Made by a program: the position numbers and the translations under genes. From Panulirus ornatus (taxonomy: Eukaryota > Arthropoda > Malacostraca > Decapoda > Palinuridae), in the NCBI RefSeq assembly GCF_036320965.1, contig NC_092234.1, forward strand, positions 40,745,505 to 40,809,504: 64,000 nt of DNA, read 5' to 3'. Each line of letters begins with the position of its first letter. Within the stretch, counting starts at the first letter, position 1. The notes beneath the pieces are model-generated. The model worked only from the letters and a program-made list of their open reading frames with translations. It was not told the origin of the DNA and did not search any database. Shown here piece by piece: positions 28,087 through 38,698 of the stretch.

Positions 28087-31077
28087 GGAATGTCTGGGGA
28101 GTAAAGTCAGGGGTTAGTGAGAGGACAAGAGCAAGGGAAGGAGTAGCAATACTCCTGAAACAGGAGTTGTGGGAGTATGTGATAGAGTGTAAGAAAGTAA
28201 ATTCTCGATTAATATGGGTAAAACTGAAAGTTGATGGAGAGAGGTGGGTGATTATTGGTGCATATGCACCTGGGCATGAGAAGAAAGATCAAGAGAGGCA
28301 AGTGTTTTGGGAGGTGCTGAATGAGTGTGTTAGTGGTTTTGATGCACGAGACCGGGTTATAGTGATGGGTGATTTGAATGCAAAGGTGAGTAATGTGGCA
28401 GTTGAGGGAATAATTGGTATACATGGGGTGTTCAGTGTTGTAAATGGAAATGGTGAAGAGCTTGTAGATTTATGTGCTGAAAAAGGACTGATGATTGGGA
28501 ATACCTGGTTTAAAAAGCGAGATATACATAAGTATACTTATGTAAGTAGGAGAGATGGCCAGAGAGCATTATTGGATTACGTGTTAATTGACAGGCGTGC
28601 GAAAGAGAGACTTTTGGATGTTAATGTGCTGAGAGGTGCAACTGGAGGGATGTCTGATCATTATCTTGTGGAGGCTAAGGTGAAGATTTGTATGGGTTTT
28701 CAGAAAAGAAGAGTGAATGTTGGGGTGAAGAGGGTGGTGAGAGTAAGTGAGCTTGAGAAGGAGACCTGTGTGAGGAAGTACCAGGAGAGACTTAGTACAG
28801 AATGGAAAAAGGTGAGAACAATGGAAGAAAGGGGAGTGGGGGAGGAATGGGATGTATTTAGGGAATCAGTGACGGATTGCGCAAAAGATGCTTGTGGCAT
28901 GAGAAGAGTGGGAGGTGGGTTGATTAGAAAGGGTAGTGAGTGGTGGGATGAAGAAGTAAGAGTATTAGTGAAAGAGAAGAGAGAGGCATTTGGACGATTT
29001 TTGCAGGGAAAAAATGCAATTGAGTGGGAAATGTATAAAAGAAAGAGACAGGAGGTCAAGAGTAAGGTGCAAGAGGTGAAAAAAAGGGCAAATGAGAGTT
29101 GGGGTGAGAGAGTATCATTAAATTTTAGGGAGAATAAAAAGATGTTCTGGAAGGAGGTAAATAAAGTGCGTAAGACAAGGAAGCAAATGGGAACTTCAGT
29201 GAAGGGCACAAATGGGGAGGTGATAACAAGTAGTGGTGATGTGAGAGGGAGATGGAGTGAGTATTTTGAAGGTTTGTTGAATGTGTTTGATGATAGAGTG
29301 GCAGATATAGGGTGTTTTGGTCGAGGTGGTGTGCAAAGTGAGAGGGTTAGGGAAAATGATTTGGTAAACAGAGAAGAGGTAGTGAAAGCTTTGCGGAAGA
29401 TGAAAGCCGGCAAGGCAGCAGGTTTGGATGGTATTGCAGTGGAATTTATTAAAAAAGGGGGTGACTGTATTGTTGACTGGTTGGTAAGGTTATTTAATGT
29501 ATGTATGACTCATGGTGAGGTGCCTGAGGATTGGCGGAATGCGTGCATAGTGCCATTGTACAAAGGCAAAGGGGATAAGAGTGAGTGCTCAAATTACAGA
29601 GGTATAAGTTTGTTGAGTATTCCTGGTAAATTATATGGGAGGGTATTGATTGAGAGGGTGAAGGCATGTACAGAGCATCAGATTGGGGAAGAGCAGTGTG
29701 GTTTCAGAAGTGGTAGAGGATGTGTGGATCAGGTGTTTGCTTTGAAGAATGTATGTGAGAAATACTTAGAAAAGCAAATGGATTTGTATGTAGCATTTAT
29801 GGATCTGGAGAAGGCATATGATAGAGTTGATAGAGATGCTCTGTGGAAGGTATTAAGAATATATGGTGTGGGAGGAAAGTTGTTAGAAGCAGTGAAAAGT
29901 TTTTATCGAGGATGTAAGGCATGTGTACGTGTAGGAAGAGAGGAAAGTGATTGGTTCTCAGTGAATGTAGGTTTGCGGCAGGGGTGTGTGATGTCTCCAT
30001 GGTTGTTTAATTTGTTTATGGATGGGGTTGTTAGGGAGGTAAATGCAAGAGTCCTGGAAAGAGGGGCAAGTATGAAGTCTGTTGGGGATGAGAGAGCTTG
30101 GGAAGTGAGTCATTTGTTGTTCGCTGATGATACAGCGCTGGTGGCCGATTCATGTGAGAAACTGCAGAAGCTGGTGACTGAGTTTGGTAAAGTGTGTGGA
30201 AGAAGAAAGTTAAGAGTAAATGTAAATAAGAGCAAGGTTATTAGGTACAGTAGGGTTGAGGGTCAAGTCAATTGGGAGGTGAGTTTGAATGGAGAAAAAC
30301 TGGAGGAAGTGAAGTGTTTTAGATATCTGGGAGTGGATCTGGCAGTGGATGGAACCATGGAAGCGGAAGTGGATCATAGGGTGGGGGAGGGGGCGAAAAT
30401 TCTGGGGGCCTTGAAGAATGTGTGGAAGTCGAGAACATTATCTCGGAAAGCAAAAATGGGTATGTTTGAAGGAATAGTGGTTCCAACAATGTTGTATGGT
30501 TGCGAGGCGTGGGCTATGGATAGAGTTGTGCGCAGGAGGATGGATGTGCTGGAAATGAGATGTTTGAGGACAATATGTGGTGTGAGGTGGTTTGATCGAG
30601 TGAGTAACGTAAGGGTAAGAGAGATGTGTGGAAATAAAAAGAGCGTGGTTGAGAGAGCAGAAGAGGGTGTTTTGAAGTGGTTTGGGCACATGGAGAGAAT
30701 GAGTGAGGAAAGATTGACCAAGAGGATATATGTGTCGGAGGTGGAGGGAACGAGGAGAAGAGGGAGACCAAATTGGAGGTGGAAAGATGGAGTGAAATAG
30801 ATTTTGTGTGATCGGGGCCTGAACATGCAGGAGGGTGAAAGGAGGGCAAGGAATAGAGTGAATTGGAGCGATGTGGTATACCGGGGTTGACGTGCTGTCA
30901 GTGGATTGAATCAAGGCATGTGAAGCGTCTGGGGTAAACCATGGAAAGCTGTGTAGGTATGTATATTTGCGTGTGTGGATGTATGTATATACATGTGTAT
31001 GGGGGGGTTGGGCCATTTCTTTCGTCTGTTTCCTTGCGCTACCTCGCAAACGCGGGAGACAGCGACAAAGTATATAA

Positions 31078-31080
<3 letters not shown>
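28083..31080 (+). mobile_element. RTE-A copy m: nearly complete, short 3' UTR form
   Basis: The copy begins in the endonuclease at [20 protein letters not shown] and runs to the tail at about 31075. The coding part is open except for one nonsense codon at 30798-30800 (AAG to TAG in DGVK*IL). The natural stop is at 30888-30890. About 70 N-terminal codons are missing. Direct neighbours are copies l and n in the same orientation, joined by TA repeats. Confidence 0.92.
28167..30800 (+). CDS. RTE-A endonuclease-RT polyprotein (copy m, truncated both ends)
   Basis: This is the longest open frame in the window (877 codons from the first methionine; in-frame sequence extends back to 28083). Order: endonuclease with WVIIGAYAPGHEKKD, VIVMGDLNAKVSN, GNTWFKKRDIHKYTYVSRRD and SDHYLVEAKV (residues about 1-170); basic linker (about 185-375); RT with KAAGLDGIAVEFIKKGGD, LYKGKGDKSECSNYRG, FMDLEKAYDRVDRD, LRQGCVMSPWLFNLFMDG, LLFADDTALVADS (about 395-680); C-terminal domain with LYGCEAW, GVRWFDRVSN and WFGHMERM. 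It ends at a point nonsense codon 30 codons before the family stop. The N-terminal endonuclease glutamate block is lost. Function in the family: target-primed reverse transcription. Confidence 0.88.
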   Translation: MWEYVIECKKVNSRLIWVKLKVDGERWVIIGAYAPGHEKKDQERQVFWEVLNECVSGFDARDRVIVMGDLNAKVSNVAVEGIIGIHGVFSVVNGNGEELVDLCAEKGLMIGNTWFKKRDIHKYTYVSRRDGQRALLDYVLIDRRAKERLLDVNVLRGATGGMSDHYLVEAKVKICMGFQKRRVNVGVKRVVRVSELEKETCVRKYQERLSTEWKKVRTMEERGVGEEWDVFRESVTDCAKDACGMRRVGGGLIRKGSEWWDEEVRVLVKEKREAFGRFLQGKNAIEWEMYKRKRQEVKSKVQEVKKRANESWGERVSLNFRENKKMFWKEVNKVRKTRKQMGTSVKGTNGEVITSSGDVRGRWSEYFEGLLNVFDDRVADIGCFGRGGVQSERVRENDLVNREEVVKALRKMKAGKAAGLDGIAVEFIKKGGDCIVDWLVRLFNVCMTHGEVPEDWRNACIVPLYKGKGDKSECSNYRGISLLSIPGKLYGRVLIERVKACTEHQIGEEQCGFRSGRGCVDQVFALKNVCEKYLEKQMDLYVAFMDLEKAYDRVDRDALWKVLRIYGVGGKLLEAVKSFYRGCKACVRVGREESDWFSVNVGLRQGCVMSPWLFNLFMDGVVREVNARVLERGASMKSVGDERAWEVSHLLFADDTALVADSCEKLQKLVTEFGKVCGRRKLRVNVNKSKVIRYSRVEGQVNWEVSLNGEKLEEVKCFRYLGVDLAVDGTMEAEVDHRVGEGAKILGALKNVWKSRTLSRKAKMGMFEGIVVPTMLYGCEAWAMDRVVRRRMDVLEMRCLRTICGVRWFDRVSNVRVREMCGNKKSVVERAEEGVLKWFGHMERMSEERLTKRIYVSEVEGTRRRGRPNWRWKDGVK

Positions 31081-31086
<6 letters not shown>

Positions 31087-31132
<46 letters not shown>
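31087..31132. repeat. (TA)n microsatellite between copies m and n
   Basis: About 46 bp of TA following an A run at the end of copy m. The next bases are AGGATATATGGTGTGGG, an RTE-A coding position that itself contains TATAT. Confidence 0.95.
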
Positions 31133-31135
<3 letters not shown>

Positions 31136-32770
31136 ATATATGGTGTGGGTGGCAAGTTGTTAGAAGCAGTGAAAAGTTGGTAAGGTTATTTAATGTATGT
31201 ATGACTCATGGTGAGGTGCCTGAGGATTGGCGGAATGCGTGCATAGTGCCATTGTACAAAGGCAAAGGGGATAAGAGTGAGTGCTCAAATTACAGAGGTA
31301 TAAGTTTGTTGAGTATTCCTGGTAAATTATATGGGAGGGTATTGATTGAGAGGGTGAAGGCATGTACAGAGCATCAGATTGGGGAAGAACAGTGTTGTTT
31401 CAGAAGTGGTAGAGGATGTTTGGATCAGGTGTTTGCTTTGAAGAATGTATGTGAGAAATACTTGGAAAAGCAAATGGATTTGTATGTAGCATTTATGGAT
31501 CTGGAGAAGGCATATGATAGAGTTGATAGAGATGCTCTGTGGAAGGTATTAAGAATATATGGTGTGGGAGGCAAGTTGTTAGAAGCAGTGAAAAGTTTTT
31601 ATCGAGGATGTAAGGCATGTGTACGTGTAGGAAGAGAGGAAAGTGATTGGTTCTCAGTGAATGTAGGTTTGCGGCAGGGGTGTGTGATGTCTCCATGGTT
31701 GTTTAATTTGTTTATGGATGGGGTTGTTAGGGAGGTGAATGCAAGAGTTTTGGAAAGAGGGGCAAGTATGAAGTCTGTTGGGGATGATAGAGCTTGGGAA
31801 GTGAGTCAGTTGTTGTTCGCTGATGATACAGCGCTGGTGGCTGATTCATGTGAGAAACTGCAGAAGCTGGTGACTTAGTTTGGTAAAGTGTGTGAAAGAA
31901 GAAAGTTAAGAGTAAATGTGAATAAGAGCAAGGTTATTAGGTACAGTAGGGTTGAGGGTCAAGTCAATTGGGAGGTAAGTTTGAATGGAGAAAAACTGGA
32001 GGAAGTAAAGTGTTTTAGATATCTGGGAGTGAATCTGGCAGCGGATGGAACCATGGAAGCGGAAGTGGATCATAGGGTGGGGGAGGGGGCAAAAATTCTG
32101 GGAGCCTTGAAGAATGTGTGGAAGTCGAGAACATTATCTTGGAAAGCAAAAATGGGTATGTTTGAAGGAATAGTGGTTCCAACAATGTTGTATGGTTGCG
32201 AGGCGTGGGCTATGGATAGAGTTGTGCGCAGGAGGATGGATGTGCTGGAAATGAGATGTTTGAGGACAATGTGTGGTGTGAGGTGGTTTGATCGAGTAAG
32301 TAACGTAAGGGTAAGAGAGATGTGTGGAAATAAAAAGAGCGTGGTTGAGAGAGCAGAAGAGGGTGTTTTGAAATGGTTTGGGCACATGGAGAGAATGAGT
32401 GAGGAAAGATTGACCAAGAAGGTATATGTGTCGGAGGTGGAGGGAATGAGGAGAAGAGGGAGACCAAATTGGAGGTGGAAAGATGGAGTGAAAAAGATTT
32501 TGTGTGATCGGGGCCTGAACATGCAGGAGGGTGAAAGGAGGGCAAGGAATAGAGTGAATTGGATCGATGTGGTATACCGGGGTTGACGTGCTGTCAGTGG
32601 ATTGAATCAAGGCATGTGAAGCGTCTGGGGTAAACCATGGAAAGCTGTGTAGGTATGTATATTTGCATGTGTGGACGTATGTATATACATGTGTATGGGG
32701 GTGGGTTGGGCCATTTCTTTCGTCTGTTTCCTTGCGCTACCTCGCAAATGCGGGAGACAGCGACAAAGCA
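31133..32770 (+). mobile_element. RTE-A copy n: rearranged 5' end, short 3' UTR
   Basis: The first 43 bases (31133-31175) read RIYGVGGKLLEAVKS, then the sequence jumps back to an earlier part of the element (LVRLFNVCMTHGEVPEDW) and proceeds normally. So a 43-bp piece from about 350 bp downstream has been added to the 5' end. Frames 31177-31878 and 31888-32586 are separated by one TAG (31876-31878). The natural stop VVYRG is at 32584-32586. Confidence 0.88.
31177..32586 (+). pseudogene. RT and C-terminal domain of RTE-A copy n
   Basis: Starting within the RT at VRLFNVCMTHGEVPEDWRNA, the frame carries the palm (FMDLEKAYDRVDRD, LRQGCVMSPWLFNLF, LLFADDTALVADS) and then a single TAG replaces a glutamate codon in the VTEFGKV block. 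The rest is open to the family stop. Apart from this nonsense codon and missing N-terminal half it is well preserved. Confidence 0.85.
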
Positions 32771-32792
32771 AAAAAAAAAAAATATATATATA

Positions 32793-33829
32793 TAAGAATA
32801 TATGGTGTGGGTGGCAAGTTGTTAGAAGCAGTGAAAAGTTTTTATCAAGGATGTAAGGCATGTGTACGTGTAGGAAGAGAGGAAAGTGATTGGTTCTCAG
32901 TGAATGTAGGTTTGCGGCAGGGGTGTGTGATGTCTCCATGGTTGTTTAATTTGTTTATGGATGGGGTTGTTAGGGAGGTGAATGCAAGAGTTTTGGAAAG
33001 AGGGGCAAGAATGAAGTCTGTTGTGGATGAGAGAGCTTGGGAAGTGAGTCAGTTGTTGTTCGCTGATGATACAGCGCTGGTGGCTGATTCATGTGAGAAA
33101 CTGCAGAAGCTGGTGACTGAGTTTAGTAAAGTGTGTGAAAGAAGAAAGTTAAGAGTAAATGTGAATAAGAGCAAGGTTATTAGTTACAGTAGGGTTGGGG
33201 GTCAAGTCAATTGGGAGGTAAGTTTGAATGGAGAAAAACTGGAGGGAGTAAAGTGTTTTAGATATCTGGGAGTGGATCTGGCAGCAGATGGAACCATGGA
33301 AGCGGAAGTGAATCATAGGGTGGGGGAGGGGGCGAAAATCCTGGGAGCCTTGAAGGATGTGTGGAAGTCGAGAACATTATCTCGGAAAGCAAAAATGGGT
33401 ATGTTTGAAGGAATAGTGGTTCCAACAATGTTGTATGGTTGCAAAGCATGGGCTATGGATAGAGTTGTGCGCAGGAGGGTGGATGTGCTGGAAATGAGAT
33501 GTTTGAGGACAATGTGTGGTGTGAGGTGGTTTGATCGAGTAAGTAATGTAAGGGTAAGAGAGATGTATGGAAATAAAAAGAGCGTGGTTGAGAGAGCAGA
33601 ATAGGGTGTTTTGAAATGGTTTGGGCACATGGAGAGAATGAGTGAGGAAAGATTGACCAAGAGGATATATGTGTCGGAGGTGGAGGGAACGAGGAGAAGT
33701 GGGAGACCAAATTGGAGGTGGAAAGATGGAGTGAAAAAGATTTTGTGTGATCGGGGCCTGAACATGCGGGAGGGTGAAATTCGGGCAAGGAATAGAGTGA
33801 ATTGGATCGATGTGGTATACCGGGGTTGA
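32793..33829 (+). pseudogene. RT palm and C-terminal domain of RTE-A copy o
   Basis: The frame reads RIYGVGGKLLEAVKSFYQGC, LRQGCVMSPWLFNLFMDGV, LLFADDTALVADS, RYLGVDLAADGTMEAEVNHR, then a TAG in VVERAE*GV, and ends WIDVVYRG. The first catalytic aspartate block is missing through truncation. Confidence 0.82.
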
Positions 33830-34282
33830 CGTGCTGTCAGTGGATTGAATTAGGGCATGTGAAGCGTCTGGGGTAAACCATGGAAAGCTGTGTGGGGCCT
33901 GGATGTGGAAAGGGAGCTGTGGTTTCGGGCATTATTGGATGACAGCTAGAGACTGAGTGTGAACGAATGAGGCCTTTGTTGTTTTTCCTAGCGCTACCCC
34001 GCACACATGAGGGGGGAAGGGGATGGTATTCCAAATGTGGCGAGGTGGCGATGGGAATGAATAAAGGCAGACAGTGTGAATTGTGTGCATGGGTATATAT
34101 GTATGTGTCTGTGTGTGTATATATATGTGTACATTGAGATGAATAGGTATGTATATTTGCGTGTGTGGACGTGTGTGTGTATACATGTGTATGGGGGTGG
34201 GTTTGGCCATTCCTTTCGTCTGTTTCCTTGCGCTACCTCGCAAACACGGGAGACGGCGACAAAGCAAAATAAAAAATAAATA

Positions 34283-34285
<3 letters not shown>
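32793..34285 (+). mobile_element. RTE-A copy o: 5'-truncated, long 3' UTR form
   Basis: The copy starts after a short TATATATATA stretch at AGAATATATGGTGTGGG, the same element position at which copy n starts. Frames 32793-33604 and 33611-33829 are divided by a TAG (33602-33604, replacing GAG in the VERAEEG block). It has the VVYRG stop but the long 3' UTR, so it is intermediate between the two subfamilies. The tail ends GACAAAGCAAAATAAAAAAT. Confidence 0.88.

Positions 34286-34287
<2 letters not shown>

Positions 34288-34357
<70 letters not shown>
34288..34357. repeat. (TA)n microsatellite between copies o and p
   Basis: A pure TA run of about 70 bp preceded by AATAAATAATAAA, directly next to the start region of copy p (AAAAAATGGGCAAGAG). 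Confidence 0.95.
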
Positions 34358-34363
<6 letters not shown>

Positions 34364-34557
34364 GGGCAAGAGAAGGAGTCACGCGGGGAGTGCTCATACT
34401 CCTTGTAGACTCAGGTTGGTGTGTCTAAATGTGCGTGGATGTAACCAAGATGTGAAAAAAGGAGAGATAGGTAGTATGTTTGAGAAAGGAACCTGGATGT
34501 TTTGGCTCTGAGTGAAACGAAGCTCAAGGTAAAGGGGAAGAGTGGTTTGGGAATGTC

Positions 34558-35625
34558 TTGGGAGTAAAGTCAGGGGTTAGTGAGAGGACAAGAGCAAGGG
34601 AAGGAGTAGCAGTACTCCTGAAACAGGAGTTGTGGGAGTATGTGATAGAATGTAAGAAAGTAAATTCTCGATTAATATGGGTAAAACTGAAAGTTGATGG
34701 AGAGAGATGGGTGATTATTGGTGCATATGCACCTGGGCATGAGAAGAAAGATCATGAGAGGCGAGTGTTTTGGGAGCAGCTGAATGAGTGTGTTAGTACT
34801 TTTGATGCACGCGAACGGGTTATAGTGATGGGTGATTTGAATGCAAAGGTGAGTAATGTGGCAGTTGAGGGAATAATTGGTATACATGGGGTGTTCAGTG
34901 TTGTAAATGGAAATGGTGAAGAGCTTGTAGATTTATGTGCTGAAAAAGGACTGGTGATTGGGAATACCTGGTTTAAAAAGCGAGATATACATAAGTATAC
35001 GTATGTAAGTAAGAGAGATGGCCAGAGAGCGTTATTGGATTACGTGTTAATTGACAGGTTTAAAAAGCGAGATATACATAAGTATATGTATGTAAGTAAG
35101 AGAGATGTCCAGAGAGCGTTATTGGATTACGTGTTAATTGACAGGCGCGCGAAAGAGAGACTGGATGTAAATGTGCTGAGAGGTGCAACTGGAGGGATGT
35201 CTGATCATTATCTTGTGGAGGCTAAGGTGAAGATTTGTATTGGTTTCCAGAAAAGAAGAGTGAATGTTGGGGTGAAGAGGGTGGTGAGAGTAAGTGAGCT
35301 TGGTAAGGAGACTTGTGTGAGGAAGTACCAGGAGAGACTGAGTACAGAATGGAAAAAGGTGAGAACAATGGAAGTAAGGGGAGTGCGGGAGGAATGGGAT
35401 GTATTTAGGGAATCAGTGATGGATTGTGCAAAAGATCCTTGTGGCATGAGAAGCGTGGGAGGTGGGTTGATTAGAAAGGGTAGTGAGTGGTGGGATGAAG
35501 AAGTAAGATTATTAGTGAAAGAGAAGAGAGAGGTATTTGGACGATTTTTGCAGGAAAAAATGCAGTTGAGTGGGAGATGTATAAAAGAAAGAGACAGGAG
35601 GTCAAGAGAAAGGTGCAAGAGGTGA
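34558..35625 (+). pseudogene. Endonuclease of RTE-A copy p with internal duplication
   Basis: The frame covers [48 protein letters not shown] and GNTWFKKRDIHKYTYV, then repeats a 29-residue block (FKKRDIHKY to LLDYVLIDR) once more before RRAKERLDVNVLRG and SDHYLVEAKV. The repeat sits between the D-x-N box and the terminal SDH box. A one-base deletion at about 35553 ends the frame in the linker. Whether an endonuclease tolerates the 29-residue insertion is unknown. Confidence 0.85.
34971..35144. repeat. 87-bp tandem duplication in the endonuclease region (copy p)
   Basis: Two 87-bp units (34971-35057 and 35058-35144) beginning TTTAAAAAGCGAGATATACA differ at a few positions. 87 is a multiple of three, so the frame is kept. 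Copy w has a related duplication at the same place. Confidence 0.88.
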
Positions 35626-37470
35626 AAAAGAGGGCAAATGAGAGTTGGGGTGAGAGAGTATCATTAAATTTTAGGGAGAATACAAAGATGTTCTGGAAGG
35701 AGGTAAATAAAGTGCGTAAGACAAGGGAGCAAATGGGAACTGCAGTGAAGGGCGCTAATGGGGAGGTGATAACAAGTAGTGGTGATGTGAGAAGGAGATG
35801 GAGTGAGTATTTTGAAGGTTTGTTGAATGTGTTTGATGATAGAGTGGCAGATATAGGGTGTCTTGGTCGAGGTGGTGTGCAAAGTGAGAGGGTTGGGGAA
35901 AATGATTTGGTAAACAGAGAAGAGGTAGTAAAAGCTTTGCGGAAGATGAAAGCCGGCAAGGCAGCAGGTTTGGATGGTATTGTAGTGGAATTTATTAAGA
36001 AAGGGGGTGACTGTATTGTTGACTGGTTGGTAAGGTTATTTAATGTATGTATGACTCATGGTGAGGTGCCCGAGGATTGGCGGAATGTGTGCATAGTGCC
36101 ATTGTACAAAGGCAAAGGGGATAAGAGTGAGTGCTCAAATTTCAGAGGCATAAGTTTGTTGAGTATTCCTGGTAAATTATATGGGAGGGTGTTGATTGAG
36201 AGGGTGAAGGCATGTACAGAGCATCAGATTGGGGAAGAGCAGTGTGGTTTCGTAAGTGGTAGAGGATGTGTGGATCAGGTGTTTGCTTTGAAGAATGTAT
36301 GTGAGAAATACTTAGAAAAGCAAATGGATTTGTATGTAGCATTTATGGATCTGGAGAAGGCATATGATATAGTTGATAGAGATGCTCTGTGGAAGGTATT
36401 AAGAATATATGGTGTGGGTGGCAAGTTGTCAGAAGCAGTGAAAAGTTTTTATCGAGGATGTAAGGCATGTGTACGTGTAGGAAGAGAGGAAAGTGATTGG
36501 TTCTCAGTGAATGTAGGTTTGCGGCAGGGGTGTGTGATGTCTCCACGTTGTTTAATTTGTTTATGGATGGGGTTGTTAGGGAGGTGAATGCAAGAGTTTT
36601 GGAAAGAGGGGCAAGAATGAAGTCTGTTGGGGATGAGAGAGCTTGTGAAGTGAGTCAGTTGTTGTTCGCTGATGATACAGCGCTGGTGGCTGATTCATGT
36701 GAGAAACTACAGAAGCTGGTGACTGAGTTTGGTAAAGTGTGTGAAAGAAGAAAGTTAAGAGTAAATGTGAATAAGAGCAAGGTTATTCGGTACAGTAGGG
36801 TTGAGGGTCAAGTCAATTGGGAGGTAAGTTTGAATGGAGAAAAACTGGAGGAAGTAAAGTGTTTTAGATATCTGGGAGTGGATCTGGCAGCGGATGGAAC
36901 CATGGAAGCGGAAGTGAATCATAGGGTGGGGGAGGGGGCGAAAATCCTGGGAGCCTTGAAGGATGTGTGGAAGTCGAGAACATTATCTCGGAAAGCAAAA
37001 ATGGGTATGTTTGAAGGAATAGTGGTTCCAACAATGTTGTATGGTTGCAAAGCATGGGCTATGGATAGAGAGCTGTGCGCAGGAGGATGGATGTGCTGGA
37101 AATGAGATGTTTGAGGACAATGTGTGGTGTGAGGTGGTTTGATCGAGTAAGTAACGTAAGGGTAAGAGAGATATGTGGAAATGAAAAGAGTGTGGTTGAG
37201 AGAGCAGAAGAGGGTGTTTTGAAATGGTTTGGGCACATGGAGAGAATGAGTGAGGAAAGATTGACCAAGAGGATATATGTGTCGCAGGTGGAGGGAACGA
37301 GGAGAAGTGGGAGACCAAATTGGAGGTGGAAAGATGGAGTGAAAAAGATTTTGAGTGATTGGGGCCTGAACATGCAGGAGGGTGAAAGGCGGGCAAGGAA
37401 TAGAGTGAATTGGATCGATGTGGTATACCAGGATTTACGTGCTGTCAGTGGATTGAATCAGGGCATGTGA
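35577..37470 (+). pseudogene. Linker, RT and C-terminal domain of RTE-A copy p
   Basis: Three overlapping-frame pieces read the linker and RT (35577-36587; DLEKAYDIVDRD has I for R next to the catalytic aspartate; GRGCVDQVFALK present), the FADD box and FRYLGVDLAADG (36497-37105), and the C-terminal domain (37075-37470, MCGVRWFDRVSNVRVREICG, SGRPNWRWKDG). Frameshifts at MSPW/R near 36546 and at MDRE near 37071 break it. Confidence 0.83.
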
Positions 37471-37888
37471 AGCATGGGGTAAACCATGGAAAGCTGTGTG
37501 GGGCCTGGATGTGGAAAGGGAGCTGTGGTTTCGGGCATTGTTGGATGACAGCTAGAGACTGATGGCGAACGAATGAGGCCTTTGTTGTCTTTTCCTAGCG
37601 CTACCCCGCACACATGACGGGGGAGGGGGACGGTATTCCATGTGTGGTGAGGTGGCGATGGGAATGAATAAAGGCAGACAGTGTGAATTGTGTGCATGGG
37701 TATATATGTATGTGTCTGTGTGTGTATATATATGTGTACATTGAGATGTATAGGTATGTATATTTGCATGTGTGGACGTGTGTGTATATACATGTGTATG
37801 GGGGTGGGTTTGGCCACTTCTTTCGTCTGTTTCCTTGCGCTACCTCGCAAACGTGGGAGACAGCGGCAAAGCAAAATAAATAAATAAA

Positions 37889-37891
<3 letters not shown>

Positions 37892-37940
<49 letters not shown>
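37892..37940. repeat. (TA)n microsatellite after copy p
   Basis: About 49 bp of TA following AAATAAATAAATGAA. Confidence 0.94.
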
Positions 37941-37945
<5 letters not shown>

Positions 37946-38048
37946 AAATGTATAGGTATGTATATGTGTGTATGTGGGTGGGTTGGGACATTCTTTCGTC
38001 TGTTTCCTTGCACTATCTTGCTAACACAGGAGACAGCCATTAAGCAAA
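37941..38048 (+). mobile_element. RTE-A tail fragment q
   Basis: TGTTGAAATGTATAGGTATG to AGACAGCCATTAAGCAAAAT is only the last part of the RTE-A 3' UTR and tail. It may be the older copy into whose repeat-rich 3' UTR the neighbouring copies inserted. Confidence 0.8.
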
Positions 38049-38064
38049 ATATGATATATATATA

Positions 38065-38295
38065 TCCCTGGCGATAGGGTAGAAAGAATATTTTCCACGT
38101 ATCTCCTGCGTGTCATAAACGGCAACTAAAAGGGGAGGGAGCGGGGGGGCTGGAAATCCTCCCCTCTAGTTTTTTGATTTTCCAAAAGAAGAAACAGGGA
38201 AAGGGGCCAACAGAGGATATTCCCTCAAAGGCTCAGTCCTGTTCATAACACTACCTTGTTGACACAGGAAATGGCGAATATGTATGAAAAAAATA
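38065..38295 (+). mobile_element. SINE-like repeat, copy 1
   Basis: The segment from GATAGGGTAGAAAGAATA to GGCGAATATGTATGAAAAAA matches 43758-43999. It has an internal GC-rich block (AAAGGGGAGGGAGCGGGG, GCTGGAAATCCTCCCC), an end resembling the RTE-A tail (CTACCTTGTTGACACAGGAA) and a 3' A-rich stretch. I could not confirm pol III promoter boxes. Confidence 0.7.
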
Positions 38296-38309
38296 TTTAT
38301 TCATTATAC

Positions 38310-38698
38310 TCGTTTGCCATCTCCCACATCAGTGAAGTAGCGCAAGTAAACAGATGAAAGAATGGCCCAACCCACCCACATACACGTGCATACACACAAT
38401 CGCCCACACATGCACATACACATATCTATACATTTCAATATATACATACATATACATATATACACTTGAACATATCAATACTTGTTGCCTTCATCCATTC
38501 CTGTCACCACCCCATCACACATGAAATAGCATCCCTCCCCCTTCCTGCGCGAGGTAGAACTAGGAAAAGACAAAAAAAAAAAAAAAGGCCATTTGTTCAC
38601 ACTTAGTCTCTAGCTGTCATGTGTAATGCACCAAAACTACAGCTCCCTTTCCACATCCAGGCTCCACAAAACTTTCCATGGTCTACCCCAGGCTTGCT
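38310..38698 (-). mobile_element. RTE-A 3' UTR fragment r
   Basis: The minus strand carries the RTE-A tail and long 3' UTR only (CATCTCCCACATCAGTGAAG through CTCCACAAAACTTTCCATGG), with no coding part. It contains a 16-base A run near 38573-38586. It is a heavily diverged, older copy. Confidence 0.75.

Larger units (their letters stand above)
34358..37890 (+). mobile_element. RTE-A copy p: full-length coding region, frameshifted
   Basis: This copy retains the element start codon region (ATGGGCAAGAGAAGGAGTC at 34363) and runs through the endonuclease, linker, RT, C-terminal domain and long 3' UTR to a tail at about 37890. Indels near 34481, 34530, 35553, 36546 and 37071 break the frame into pieces at 34558-35625, 35577-36587, 36497-37105 and 37075-37470. 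The endonuclease has an in-frame 87-bp tandem duplication. It ends [10 protein letters not shown], the longer C-terminus. Confidence 0.9.
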
